Positions 11,441 to 22,986 are shown, numbered from the stretch's first letter. The stretch: DNA of 64,000 nucleotides from Gibbula magus (GCA_936450465.1 OW388296.1:48001750-48065749); one strand, 5' to 3'. The notes: generated by a model not told the origin, from the letters alone. Numbers and translations: made by a program.

Positions 11441-11787
11441 GGGGTAGTAGCACGTTTTTTGGTAAAAAAATGTCTTCAAATTTCCCATATATAATTATAG
11501 TTTATGTCATTTATATTTAAAACATCTAATTATACAAACAAATTATCCGTAGTGGTAATAACGGCGTTGCCTTTAAAACAAACATTGCATGGCGGTCATT
11601 TAATTGGGAACACATTTTATTATTCCGAATGACAAACAATATTCCTATGGCTTTACCTAAAAATGTAAAATCATTTTCTAACTTGATTTCCGAAGAGAGA
11701 AAAGTGTTTTACTATTGGTGACATTATTTTTCAAATACATTCCATCGACTTATTCAGCGAACAAAACGTGCTACTTTTCCTTTAAAA
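11441..11787 (+). mobile_element. MITE with TTAA target duplication (AGGGG-AGTAGCACG TIR), copy 1
   Basis: The ends are AGGGGTAGTAGCACGTTTT and AAAACGTGCTACTTTTCCT, flanked by TTAA on both sides. The interior matches 52092-52435 and, inverted, 49551-49888, including ACATTATTTTTCAAATACAT. TTAA with AGGG ends suggests the Kolobok or piggyBac type. No transposase is present. Confidence 0.75.
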
Positions 11788-11884
11788 GGAAACTAAAAAC
11801 CACTACACAAAATTAATTTACACATGAAAAAGAATTAATCCTAAACAATGTTTTATTTTAAAATGTGATCAAAATGTGTAACAT

Positions 11885-12720
11885 CGAATAAATAAGTAAA
11901 TAACTTGTTTACCTAAAAACGTCCACACAACTGTTCCTTTGATAAAGTAATGCTCACACTGAAGCAAAGCTCATTGTCTTAATAGTGGTTTGATAACGTT
12001 TCCTCGATAATAGATATGAGGTTTTTTAAAAGGGTCAGAAGCATGTATTTCTCAGGAACGTATTTCAGATTCATAAGTAAGTTTATGAGTGTACATAGTG
12101 CAAACACTCTTGTGATCCTCGGCAAGTCATGTGCTTAACCTCTTAAATCCGTCATGCATATATATTGGGTTTTTACGAGTTTCTACCGAGAGAGTAACTA
12201 TTTCTCAAAAACAAGACTGCACTGTAAATGGGTTGGCTGGTTCAAACGTATTGTTTTCAAGGAATACACTCAACCGCAAAAGAAAGGTCACTATACAAAA
12301 TACAAAATACGTCAATCCACAATTGATCAACACGACTACAGCAAAGATACACCATGTGTTCAGAAGCCAAGTAAACTGGATTTGAAATTTCAAAACAGTA
12401 TTTGTTCATATTTTTGAGAAAACCATGTTTTAAGAAATCGTAGATTTGAATCTCCTTAACTGGGGCTTTTGTGGCTTGTTTTATGACGTCCTACAGTACA
12501 GACGCGTCAATAAAATTAAGTCTAAGAAGGTTATTAATGTTGATAACATCTATCATTTTTTTAATTTCTACATTTTATGAATTTGTCAAGTTAGACGCCA
12601 AACATTCTGGCCAAATAACTTTTTGTAACAAGCGATTTCAAAACCCCTTGGGTACTCGAACAGACATAAAAATACAAATGGTTACTAATATATGAGCAAT
12701 TTCAAGAACAATTACTGTTT
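11885..12720 (+). repeat. Dispersed repeat family R1, longest copy
   Basis: Blocks such as TTGTTTACCTAAAAACGTCC, GAAGCATGTATTTCTCA, ACCTCTTAAATCCGTCATG and TTTTATGACGTCCTACAGTA recur at 42478-42750 plus 43960-44395, 49125-49500, 51535-51800 and (short) 61625-61680. Open frames here are not conserved across the copies. The element class is unknown. Confidence 0.6.
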
Positions 12721-13596
12721 TTAAAGAAATGCTAATTACACCTCACAAGTGTCCTGTTATATCAAATGATTAAACAAATCAACACTATTTAAAAAAAAGA
12801 AATTCTGTTTACAGAAGTGTCGATATAAGGCACAATGGATTTAAATGAATGAAATAAAACGATTTCTTTCTATTGTGGTAGCAGGGGGAATGATTAAAGA
12901 TTTCTATTAATGCAAATAAATTAAATATCATCAAATGATATTTCCAACGCGCAAAGGGTTTAAATGGACTTAATATAAACAATCATATATTAACCAACAT
13001 ATGATGCTAAATACTGAATGTAATAAAATCCTATATTTAATCTTTTGCAAATGCAAATATATCAAATTTCATATCTCATACAGTGCTGGACAAAAGTCAT
13101 GGGAGTAAAATTGCAGTATTCCTGCGATCGTGCCGGAGCACAGTTGGGTGGTGATTGCATTATTCCTGCGACAGGAACGCGACTCTCTCGCGCCAAATTA
13201 GCGTCTCTATCGAACGAGAATTACGAGATGATTGCGTGTATGTAGGCGGAGCTATTCCGGTGCGTCCAGATCGCAAATTAAGAAGCTAAGAGCTGATTGG
13301 TCTACTACTGTATTTGGCGGGCGTAAAGATGTTTAGAAAGGTACATTTACTGTCAAATGATTGCTGAAGTTGTCGTTGCCTCACATCGAATATATACCAT
13401 TGTGTTACATCTATGTTGTGGAATTTACCGGCGGTAACACTATTTACCTGTATACATATTTTGTATGAGATAATCTGATAGAAATAGTTTATCAAAGCGA
13501 CACAAATTCAACATACATGTATATGTATACATATACATACACACAATATTTCAAACATCTTCAAACTTCCAGGTTCTCATATAGCACAAATATTAT
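12721..13596. other. Intergenic, one possible transposon end
   Basis: Mostly AT-rich and unrecognised. TACAGTGCTGGACAAAAGTC at 13079-13098 resembles a Tc1/mariner-type inverted terminus, but no matching end was found. A GC-richer patch follows to about 13330. Confidence 0.35.
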
Positions 13597-13752
13597 GTTC
13601 GAAGAAATTACTATGGTTTATCAGATTCACAATCTGTTATCACAAACTGGTTGAGTAAAAACCAACCGACTCAATGTGATTCACCTGATGAGACCCGTAA
13701 TGATCGAAAGCATGATTGTGAATCTGATTAAATCATCGTAATGTCTTCGAAC
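13597..13752. mobile_element. 156-bp foldback MITE
   Basis: The left arm GTTCGAAGAAATTACTATGG continues into CAGATTCACAATC. It is mirrored by GATTGTGAATCTG and then CGTAATGTCTTCGAAC. The arms are about 38 bp with a few mismatches, and there is no coding capacity. Confidence 0.75.
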
Positions 13753-13979
13753 ATTTAATATATAAGTGCCCTTACATTTATGTACACACTCGTTGGTCAA
13801 TGGGGATTTTAAATTCAATCAAAGTTATTTTGCACTTAAAAAACTCACAGGCCTATAGTGCATTTATACAGACACATTATTAGGCAGTAGAGAGTGCACT
13901 TGTTCTAAAGGCTTGGTATATAAACATTGACATCATATAAACAATATCAAATTATAACATTTCTTCGGTAATCTATAAC

Positions 13980-14690
13980 CCAACATATCTAATATTTTCA
14001 ACCAGTACTTTACTGCTTTCACTTTTGATTCCAAATGTAAAGGAAATCTGCCACATTCACCGTAGACCATTATGTTTGAAGTATTAGATTTCACACCGAG
14101 GATTTTTTAATTGCATATAAATGTACTTTTTCTAATATATCAAATTTCTTAAGTCCCCAAATTTCTGAACCGTAAAGCAGTATAGGACTGATCTTAGCGT
14201 CGAAAATTCTAAAAAATGATTTATAAGGCAAGTCACCAAATATATATATTATCTTATATATATCTTTTTATATATTATCGCCCCTCAATATACCTCATAG
14301 TATTTTCTTTGCTTGCATCGATGTATTTCTGGCATGCAAAGACCATGACAGGTGGTTTGTGGAATAAACTCCCAGATATTTGTAAGATGTGGTTGTTTCA
14401 ATCATTTCGCCTTCGTTGTACCACGTTTCATTTGCAGCAATGTTTACCTCCATTTTTAAAAACAATTATCTTAGTATTATCAGTTTTATTTTTATCAACA
14501 TGCTTGTGGATAGGAATAATGATACCAATCGACCATGAATGTGGGAAAGCCCCTGTCTCAAGGATAACATTTAATAACAGTTCAAGATGCGGTAGTAACA
14601 TATCTGAGGAATGTAAGAAGAATTCTGAGATAGTATTATCCACTCCGGATGATTTATTTAGTTTTAAATGTCTGATACATTATGCACGCA
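13980..14690 (-). pseudogene. LINE fragment with internal deletion
   Basis: Minus strand. At 14643-14428 a frame includes FPHSWSIGIIIPIHK, typical of the N-terminal region of non-LTR reverse transcriptases. At 14220-13990 the DNA matches the RT C-terminal half of the 58-59 kb LINE (shared GAACCGTAAAGCAG and the block around it). The catalytic middle is missing and the frames are broken. Confidence 0.65.
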
Positions 14691-14740
14691 TAATTTGCGC
14701 ACAACCACGACTATGTTGCGTTCTGTGCACGCACATGTTG

Positions 14741-15395
14741 CGTATGATGGCTGAGAGGGGCCATTTGATTTTCTGTTAACTTTCCAAATCGAAATCGCAA
14801 AATCGTGAAAAAATTCATCTGAAATCACAAAATTGCAAACGAGGTCTTAGCGAAACCATGAAACAGGGACACGAAATCGTCAAACAGCGACACGAAATCG
14901 TGAAACAGCGAAACAAAAACGCGAAGGAGCGAAACATGCGCAAACGAAATCGTGAAGGAGCGAAACTTGCGCGAAACGAAATCGCGAACGAGCGAAATGA
15001 CGAAATGACGAAGGAGCACAATGGCGAAGAAGCAAAATAGTGAAGAAGCGAAATGGCGAAGGAGCGAAATCGCGAGGGAGTGAAATCACTCATGTATGAT
15101 GACTGAGAGGGGCAATTTGATTTCGTGTTAACTTTTCAACACTAAATAGCAAAATCGCGAAAAAAACAAAACGAAATCGCGAAATTGTGAAACGAAATCG
15201 CGAAACAGCGACACGAAATCGCGAAACAGCGAACGAAATCGCGAAGGAGCGAAACGTCCGCGAAACGAAATCGCGAAGGAGCCAAACGTCCGCGAAACGA
15301 AATCGCGAAGGAGCGAAACGACCGCGAAACGAAATCGCGAAGGAGCGAAAGAGCGAAATCGCGAAAAAGCGAAGGAGCGAAGGAGCGAAATAAGG
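14741..15395 (+). repeat. Subterminal GAAATCGCGAAA array of copy B
   Basis: Units such as GAAATCGCGAAACAGCGA and GCGAAGGAGCGAAACGTCCG are the same as in copy A. The array ends into ACAGTTCCCTGTTCAT, as in copy A at about 1097. Confidence 0.85.
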
Positions 15396-15833
15396 AATGT
15401 ACAGTTCCCTGTTCATATTGAGTAAGATCGGATGTTTGACCAAATAATCTGATATCCTATAATTGTTGTTTGTAACATAACATGACAATTATATTATAAG
15501 ACGATGAACCGGTATACAAAGCAGTTATATATTATAGAATCTGCATGTTTTATGATAAATGTAACGTTAATTGAGGACAATGTAAGATCGATACAAAAAA
15601 ATCGAACTGGTAATATGAACGACGTATAATAGGTAACTTGTTATTGTTTATATTTGTCAGAGAAGTAAGAGTAAGTAGGAGTAACTTTGAATATGTCAAA
15701 ATAGTAATGCCGCCAACAAGAGCTGCCATATAAACTGAGATACACTGAGTCTACTGACTAAACTCTAATGACTAATCTAATCCGTACTCAAAAGCCATAT
15801 GCCTAAATTATATAATACGCTTTAACATTCACG

Positions 15834-15951
<118 letters not shown>

Positions 15952-16512
15952 GTGGTTTATTAAGGATGGTTTGTCAAAAGGTTGTGGCAGGATCTACTGG
16001 ATTGAATTAAAAATGAAACGGACACCGCAGAAAATACAGAAACAGTTATTCTAAGATTCAAAGAAAGAAGGAACGATATTTTGAATCTCCTCTTTATTTG
16101 AACATATACATTTATAATTTTTTTTAAATGTCAAACAAATTACCTACTCCGAACAGGTTTGAATCAAAAACTGCAATACAACTATCAACTATAAAAATCA
16201 AATGCATATGCACAATACAAATATGATTCTTTTGTCACATTTTGGTCATCTAGCCACAACCTATTCTAAATTTATCTGTCGACAGATTGACATAATACGT
16301 AATTTATCATATAATGGACACGCCATAAAAATGTTATTTACTTAATACGTTGTAGCTATGTTACTGTAATCTACATTATAGTTTTTTTTATGGAGTGGGA
16401 AATAAATGGTATATTCAGAAAATACACACCAATCTTAAATTAAAGCGTATTAAACACGTAGGATAATACAGTAAATACGCCAAAATTTTAAAAGTTTGAG
16501 TACGTACAGTAC

Positions 16513-16776
16513 TCAAAGGAACTGTACAGCACACTTCTTGACAGTAATTTGGATAGTCAAGGACTTATTATGCCTTGTGTACCCCTTTAGGCCTTCTATA
16601 GATGCAATAATATAATTACAATTCGCTCTCATTAACCTGTAATCGATAATTAAAACGTCGAAGCGGACAGCTTCAAAGTGATGAAGTTGTCGCAGATGGA
16701 GTGTAAACACGCCTATCCGTACAGCGAAAACTGTAGCACGCACTGTTATGATGACTGTCAAACTGGATACATTCAT
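16513..16776 (-). other. Copy-B version of the conserved core frame
   Basis: The first ~59 codons match the plus-strand frame at 2904 in copy A. The remainder diverges. No recognisable domain. See the copy A entry for the doubt about coding. Confidence 0.25.
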
Positions 16777-17857
16777 AAGCTGCGCGTATAATTTTGCGCA
16801 TGTATCGTTTGGTTGTCATAGTTTTAAAACAGTCATAATCTGGAATACCATTTATGATTCATAATAGTTGTTTTTGTTAAACGAAGAATAACCGCGTTTG
16901 ACATCATATTTCGATTAAACAGTCTTAAATATTTAATACTGACCTACATACAGAAAATACAAATTGTATTACGTTTAAAAAATAATGTGGTCATTGTGAT
17001 TTGATTTCTCGTTTTGCAAATTGTGCTTTACTCTTATAAATGTTCCAATTTCCAATAAGCAAGTTATACTAATTTAAATAGTCTTATTCAAATCGACGAT
17101 TTGTATTCAAATCTTTTAACTTTGTTTGAACGAGGGTATTTCTCATTTGCATATGAAATATAAATGTCTCTGTTATTAATTAAACAAACAACAAATATCG
17201 CTTCCTGGCTCGCGTTTGGTCTTCTTTCTTAGTCAGCATGTTTATGATACATCTTCGTGTATTTCAATACCACACGACGAGTTTGCAATGTATAAGAAGA
17301 AACGTTTCCTCAACGTATGTTTCTAAAAATAGCAATTATAGTTTGAAAGTTTGATCATGAAGCTGTATCCTGTCTGTGGTAGAATACAATGTGGCAATAT
17401 ATTATTTAATAATGCTACATATTATTTCACAAATCAAGGAACATGCACAATGGTTTAGATGTTATGCCGACTCATGTAACATATAGCTGGTATCGAACAA
17501 ATGAATACCATCTTAAATTTTGTAGATACTCACAAGACGTCAAAGTAGTTGGTACCAAACCCACTTTTTAGAAATATTATCTGTAAATATCGTTGAATTT
17601 TATGACATGACGAATGACAGATTTACAATAATTAAAGCGACATTTCCTCGCGATCAACTTTAATAGATATAGACTAGATGCCTTGCTTGCAGGCCTATCA
17701 ACACCGAAAGTTAGGAAACGTCGCATTCTTTATAGTAAATACTATCATTCTTTCTATTTAAACGACATAGAAGTAGAAAGAAAATACAGTAGTTTCTTTC
17801 TGTATACATGTATATAGTTAATGAATACAATTCGTGTCAAAAGCTGATGAGGTGATG

Positions 17858-17935
17858 TGTTGTCTAGTGGTTACTGCCTTGACCGTCTGTTTTACTCTTG
17901 TCCTTGGTTAAGGTTCGAATCCCACGAATGATATA
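17858..17935 (+). other. tRNA-like segment in the core of copy B
   Basis: An A-box-like TGTCTAGTGGTTA (17861-17873) and the B-box GGTTCGAATCC (17912-17922) are about 40-50 nt apart. There is no pairable acceptor stem. It is the counterpart of 1790-1700. Confidence 0.5.
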
Positions 17936-18010
17936 TTTTGTTTAAATTACACTCAAGATCTCTATGATATGATAATATATTGGATAAAATCATTTTATAT
18001 ACGAAGCGAA

Positions 18011-18011
<1 letters not shown>

Positions 18012-18069
<58 letters not shown>

Positions 18070-18152
18070 ATGATATATTTTGTTTAAATTACACTCAAGA
18101 TCTCTATGATATGATAATATATTGGATAAAATCATTTTATATACGAAGCGAA

Positions 18153-18209
<57 letters not shown>
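18012..18209. repeat. Two (TA)n tracts in an 88-bp tandem duplication
   Basis: TA runs at 18012-18066 and 18154-18209 are each preceded by the same block (TTACACTCAAGATCTC through ACGAAGCGAAG). Copy A shows a similar double arrangement at about 1480-1700. Confidence 0.85.
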
Positions 18210-18212
<3 letters not shown>

Positions 18213-18345
18213 TATACGAAGCGTAAAATATAACGGTTTATAATTTAAAGAGATAAAAGAAATCACCAACAAGTTTATAAGTTTTTCGAAATTAGAATTC
18301 CAGTGTATATATTTCTACCAAATAACACTACACATAAATAGAGAT

Positions 18346-18487
18346 TATTAACCAAGTGTGTTTCCGTATCATTAATATCATATATTAGGAATAAAAATTG
18401 TATTATGCGAGCCTTTGGCGAGCATAATACATACATTTTTATTCCTAATATATGATATTAATGATACGGAAACACACGAGGTTAATA
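18346..18487. repeat. Perfect-looking hairpin at the left end of the Crypton-like insert
   Basis: Arms 18346-18408 and 18422-18487 are inverted (GTTTCCGTATCATTAATATC pairs with GATATTAATGATACGGAAAC). The loop is about 13 nt, GAGCCTTTGGCGA. A diverged copy lies at 33421-33555. Confidence 0.85.
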
Positions 18488-18895
18488 ATTTCTTTATCAT
18501 ATAATGTCATTCTTAAAAATCATTGAAATAATAGCAAACCTACGGTAGTTTATATTTAGAGCATTGGCGTAGGGATACACCGGTACACTGTAAAGGTCAA
18601 GGTGAAGGTCGTAAACTCTTCACGGCGCCGTGTAGATGTGACGTCGTTGAATATAGTGCGAAACTAAATCTTTCTTAAACCTAAACTTCTCTTACCAATA
18701 ATAAAAAACAAAAACAGACAGTATTCAAGAGAACATTTGTAATTCATCAACAGTTGTTTCTTTGGAATGAGACATACTGAAAATAATTAGGTCACAAGTT
18801 TATACAACGAGGGGAAGTAACTCTGAAATTAAACGTTCGGAAACAAACGGCCATGTTATGCATAGGCTTAGATTCAGTCGGTCTCCTGGCTGCTG

Positions 18896-20191
18896 TCAGA
18901 TTCGATCAAAGCCAAACGCCGATATTTGCGAGGAGGAGCAACTTGTTCGTTTTTTTGAACATTTATTGTGATGCGCTGCAAAGAGTGTGTTAATTCCACC
19001 TGACACTGACACATTCATTTCGTTTGACGATCGCGTAGCTGTGCACGAATAACGTGGCCCGTTCATCACCGGAAACGCTCGACTCAGCTGTGTGTTTTGT
19101 TGTACTGGATTTGACAACAACGAAGAAATCTCACGATGCCTGGCTTCATTGATATTGCTGTAGTTGTTGATAGATTGGAGGTTCTTGTGACCTGTGATTT
19201 GCATGATTTCCGTTGGAGGGACAGCGTTGTCGGACAGCTTTTGGACCAGAAATTTCCTGGCGCTGTGATTTGTGAGGCGCTTCGATGACTGAAGATTGGC
19301 TGCAGTACACATGTCCTTCATTAAGGACCTCAGTTTGTTTTCTCCAATGGGTTGTCGGCGGAACCAGGTGACATTTCCCGAATAATCCACCGAATTCGTC
19401 ATTGTGTTGGACGCAATATAAAAGGGTGCATCGTTTGCACAATAATCAAGAGGACGTTTGGACCGATACATTTTGTAAATGGCGATCGGACATCGGGAAG
19501 GGTCCTCCAAATTGGCCCACATCTTCGGTCTTACCTGTCGTACATCACGGGGATTTTCACCTGAACGTGTTTTCGATTGTTTCTCGTTGAAAGTGAGAAA
19601 GTCCACACCATTAGCGTCGGTGTTCAAAGAAATGTCTCCCCAACACATTTGGCGATGTTCATCACTTCCTCGCAATCCAAAATGAACAGTGTTAAAAAAC
19701 CACAAGGAATTAATAACTGCCTGTGGATTTTCACTTCCAAGTTGTTTACTTTCCCACAGGATATTTATTTCTTCATCGGAAATTGGCTCACTTTTGTTGG
19801 GTAAGTTACCTTTACCACTTTTCTTCAATTCAATTTGGCGAGATTTCAGAACATCTCTCACTTTTGCAAATTCTGCCGAAAATGCAATTGAATATCCATA
19901 CTCGTGCTTTTTAAGATACCGATCAAAGCTGGATATGTAGGATCTCAGAGTAGAAGGCTCGTAACTGCTTCCATCTTTCTTAGTCACGCTAATCAGGAAT
20001 TTTGACAAGAGATGAGAAAGTTCAGATACTGAAAGCTCGTAAATTTTTCTCGTTTCATTTTGTTCTGCTAGATATGATTCTAAAAGTCTCACATTGTATA
20101 GGGTCTTCTTTGCAGTGTTTTTATTTTCATTCCGAGTGATCACCTCATCGACACCTGACGAAATCGATTTATCGTCTGCTTTGTGATCGAT
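18896..20191 (-). CDS. Tyrosine recombinase / Crypton-type integrase (DUF3504-like)
   Basis: The frame is open from 20191 to the stop at 18896. No ATG lies near the front: the first plausible start is a GTG at 20143 (415 codons), and residues are numbered from there. Tyrosine-recombinase active-site residues appear in order and spacing: Arg158 in GLRGSDEHR, His293-x-x-Arg296 in TNHSARKF, His319 in ITGHKNLQS, and nucleophile Tyr328 in INNYSNI. GLRGSDEH with a following WGD is typical of the DUF3504 branch (ZMYM/QRICH-like, Crypton-derived). The N-terminal ~115 residues look like a SAM-like core-binding domain. It should cut and rejoin DNA to move the element. The frame is uninterrupted, so activity may be recent. 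The lack of an ATG and a 52-nt overlap with the frame at 20379-20140 suggest a -1 frameshift fusion or a single-base lesion. It could also be a domesticated host gene, which I think less likely. Confidence 0.75.
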   Translation of the reverse strand: MDHKADDKSISSGVDEVITRNENKNTAKKTLYNVRLLESYLAEQNETRKIYELSVSELSHLLSKFLISVTKKDGSSYEPSTLRSYISSFDRYLKKHEYGYSIAFSAEFAKVRDVLKSRQIELKKSGKGNLPNKSEPISDEEINILWESKQLGSENPQAVINSLWFFNTVHFGLRGSDEHRQMCWGDISLNTDANGVDFLTFNEKQSKTRSGENPRDVRQVRPKMWANLEDPSRCPIAIYKMYRSKRPLDYCANDAPFYIASNTMTNSVDYSGNVTWFRRQPIGENKLRSLMKDMCTAANLQSSKRLTNHSARKFLVQKLSDNAVPPTEIMQITGHKNLQSINNYSNINEARHREISSLLSNPVQQNTQLSRAFPVMNGPRYSCTATRSSNEMNVSVSGGINTLFAAHHNKCSKKRTSCSSSQISAFGFDRI

Positions 20192-20379
20192 TTATCGAAA
20201 ACCTTGGTTGGTACCGTTTTTAGACGATCGCCTTTCATTCGTGCCTCATATTCCGTCCCTTCTATTTGAACAAAGTACTCTGGTTCACCTTTTCCAAAAT
20301 CAATCACTGCAGTAACGACTCCAGTCCCTCTGTCATCAATTCTTACAGAATCGCCAATATTGATAACGGGGGCAGCCAT
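20140..20379 (-). CDS. Small 79-residue protein upstream of the recombinase
   Basis: It starts at an ATG (MAAPVINIGDSVRIDDRG) and ends four bases inside the recombinase frame as numbered from its GTG. Residues 7-52 look like a small beta-barrel (SH3, Tudor or KOW-like: GDSVRIDDRGTGVVTAVID, then EYFVQIEG). The C-terminal ~20 residues (KSITKQTINRF) are basic. It reads into the recombinase frame if the ribosome slips back one base anywhere in 20191-20140, which would make it the N-terminal domain of one protein. I do not recognise a family. Confidence 0.45.
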   Translation of the reverse strand: MAAPVINIGDSVRIDDRGTGVVTAVIDFGKGEPEYFVQIEGTEYEARMKGDRLKTVPTKVFDKSITKQTINRFRQVSMR

Positions 20380-20454
20380 GTTTGTTTACGAACTCGCCCA
20401 CGCAATGGAAAACCCCTTTAAACTCACAACGACGCCATCAATGACATGTGAACG

Positions 20455-20600
20455 TTTTAGGATTCGCATGACGTGCAGGGAGTTTTCTAAAAGTAGTTCG
20501 CAGATTGACCTCATTTGCATATTTATTTGCATATTTATTAGATTAGGATACCAAGTTTATTAGATGGCTTTATTGCATCGATAACACACTCCATTATATG
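20455..20600 (+). repeat. Right-end segment of the Crypton-like element
   Basis: Blocks TTTAGGATTCGCAT, AAAAGTAG, TTTGCATATTT, GGATACCA and CCATTATATGATAAA recur in the same order at about 34375-34497. Confidence 0.55.
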
Positions 20601-20846
20601 ATAAAGACAAATATAACATGCATATTCTATAATATATAACTGCTTTGTATACCGGTTCATCGCCTGAGCTTCGAATGGAAAAATGTTGCCATGAAGAAGC
20701 CACCCAGTGCTGGGTCCTTCTACTATAATTACAAGGGATTCCACAGCATTGCAGTTATGGCCCTTGTTGATTATTTCCACAAATTCTTATATGTAGGGTG
20801 TTGGCGATGATATGGTTGTCCATTCCTGGGACACCTATTTATACGG

Positions 20847-21270
20847 GGGTGCATGATGCGTGCTCATTGCTGATTGGTTCGGCTGATTGAAATAGACTGT
20901 TGCAGTGCGCCAAGTGCGAGACTGATTACTGGAAATGCGTGAAACAGCATTGAAGTGCTTATACTGGTGAGATGATAGTCATGCATTTAGCACGGAAGAA
21001 TACTCACGAATGTTGTCAATTGACTGAATTGCGTGCCAATTGCTTGAAATGCTCAACCTAGTCTTGCCTTTATCGTGACACAAGAAAACTGTGCACGCAT
21101 TACACGACACCACAGGATTAAGATACGAACAATTTGAGAAAAGTTCACGAATACTTTGCGCGATTGGCACGCACTGGAGTGCGTGAAGAAATAACCAATC
21201 ATTAGGGGTGCGTTCGTTTTTCACAAAGTGTGTCGGACTTGAGATGAAATTCCTAATCGAACGACCCCAG
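20847..21270. other. Unclassified stretch, possible element ends
   Basis: ACGGGGGTGCATGATGCG near the left and AATCGAACGACCCC near the right loosely mirror each other. The interior is rich in GAAATGCGTG-like words. No gene is seen. A MITE reading is only tentative. Confidence 0.2.
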
Positions 21271-21278
21271 TGTCACTC

Positions 21279-21448
21279 TGGGCCATGTTCAAGAGTGGTT
21301 TCAAAGTAATCGCTAATTGAACGTGATTGCTCAATGTAGCGCTAGGTAGCAAGGCGAGCAAACTTCGAGGAATTTGCACTGTGTCGTTCAAGAGAGAATA
21401 AGCGCTACTGAGCAATTTAAGCGCTCGCTGTTATGGAACGGGGCCCTG
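21279..21448 (+). mobile_element. MITE family M-A (GTTCAAGAG ... GGAACGG), copy 1
   Basis: It starts GGGCCATGTTCAAGAG and ends ATGGAACGGGGCCCTG. The interior repeats AGCGCT and TGAGCAATTTAAGCGCT words. Fuller copies are at 26889-27112 and 61392-61622, where an extra internal palindrome (ATCGCTCAATTAGCGAT type) is kept. Confidence 0.7.
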
Positions 21449-22340
21449 TTTTCATCAAACTCTTTTCAACCCACAAAACACCGTCCGCGCAAGACAGAAT
21501 GTATAGCTAGTGAGAACATGGTAATTACAATTGTAACGAAATTTTTACCTAATGCTGCAATACTTCGTAAAATTAGTTAAACTTATAAGAAATGTGTGTT
21601 AGATTAGTAATGATATGTTTCTTTTTAAAAATAAAACAATGGCGGATCAAGAGGGGGCTTCCTATCAGCTCCCCCTCCCCTTGCATACAAACTGAACGAA
21701 CCCCCTCAGTGAAAATGACTGAATAAGAAAAGGGAAAAGCAGAAAAAGGCTTTGGCTGGATTCTAACCCCGGAAATCGAAATCTGTATTCGAATGGTGCA
21801 TTAACGCCCTATATCCTTTCCATACTCAATTTTAAGCCCTCTTTATAAGGCGAATATTGCAATATTGCCTATGGTAGTAATATGCATACGTGAGTAAAAG
21901 TAAATTTACTATGCGTTCATATACGTGTTTAAATTCTACCTAAGCAAATGGGCTTCCAACTCTCTTAATATATACTCATGGTAAAAATGTAAAATGAAAT
22001 GTTATATGAACAACGTAACGTATCAGTTTCGATTATTTGTTTGGTAAAACATGTAATTACTGGATGTCTTTTTGTGAATAGTGTCCTTGAGCATTTGCTA
22101 TTTCTCCACGTGTACTTTAAAATACCAAAGAAAGGGAAATATCAGAAAAATTAAATTTAGTCAACATAGTTCATTCCTTGTGTCTTGAGATCTTGGCATT
22201 GGTACATTGTTACAGTGTTTGAGTGTTCTCATTTTGGTTTTAATAAATAAGTGAAAATTGCATATATAAATTATATAAGAAAAGGACAATTAGAGAATTT
22301 GTTTGTTGAAAAAAACTGTGCTACATAGCATTTAAGGAGG
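21449..22340. other. Intergenic stretch
   Basis: AT-rich with no recognisable gene or repeat, apart from a pyrimidine-rich patch near 21660-21690. Confidence 0.4.
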
Positions 22341-22965
22341 ACGGGGCACTCTTTAGCAATCCCAACTGTTGATGGATCCCCAACCCACCAACCTTAACAT
22401 GCTTTTAATGATTACACAACAAATTATCATAAAGAAGTTATTTAAGCTAATTTCAATGTTACATTATTAGAATAAATGAAGTTAAGTGCCGGCTAGTCTA
22501 AAGTTAAGCTAACCCAACTGCGGATAGATCACCAACACACACAGTCTAACGTGAAAACGCTATTAAAGACATTCTTTTTTCAGAAATACATAAACTATTA
22601 TCATAAATGAAGTGCTTAGATGTTAAACTCCTACTTTTAACATTACACTATTAAAATGAATAAAGTTTGATACCGACTAGTCTCAGGTTTAGCTATCCCA
22701 ACTATGGATAGATCCCTGAAACACACAGTTTTCCCAGAAACACACAGTTTAGCATGGAAATGCTATTAAAGGCATTTTTTTCCTTAAATTCAAAAACTAT
22801 AAACATAAATGAAGTGCTAAGATGTTAAAACACCTACTTTTAACATTACACTATTGAAATAAATGAAGTTTGATACCGGCTAGTCTAAGGTTTAGCTATC
22901 CCAACTATGGATAGTTTCCAGAAACTCACAGTTTAGCATCTAAATAATAATAAAGACACCTCACC
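22341..22965 (+). repeat. Tandem repeat, unit about 185-205 bp, about 3.3 copies
   Basis: CCGGCTAGTCTAA or a variant followed by TAGCTATCCCAACTATGGAT appears at about 22487, 22673 and 22877, with a partial earlier unit at 22355. AAATGAAGTGCT and CTACTTTTAACATTACACTA mark the same phase in each unit. An inverted copy of about 120 bp lies at 26030-26150. Confidence 0.8.
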
Positions 22966-22986
22966 TCAAAGCATTTGAAAACTACA

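Larger units (their letters stand above)
18339..20605 (-). mobile_element. Crypton-like tyrosine-recombinase element inserted in copy B
   Basis: The interruption is bounded by ATAAA at 18334-18338 and 20601-20605. Copy A shows the unoccupied form (reverse complement of about 1245-1275) with a single ATAAA. There are no simple TIRs across the whole unit. The left end carries a 140-bp hairpin, and the body carries a tyrosine-recombinase frame plus a small overlapping frame. Short direct repeats without TIRs are what established knowledge of Cryptons predicts. Confidence 0.65.

Noticed and set aside
12131..12417. Overlapping 62-87-codon frames
   Set aside because: They lie within dispersed repeat R1, and the frames are not conserved in the other copies.
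17858..17935. Functional tRNA gene
   Set aside because: A and B boxes are present, but acceptor and anticodon stems cannot be formed.
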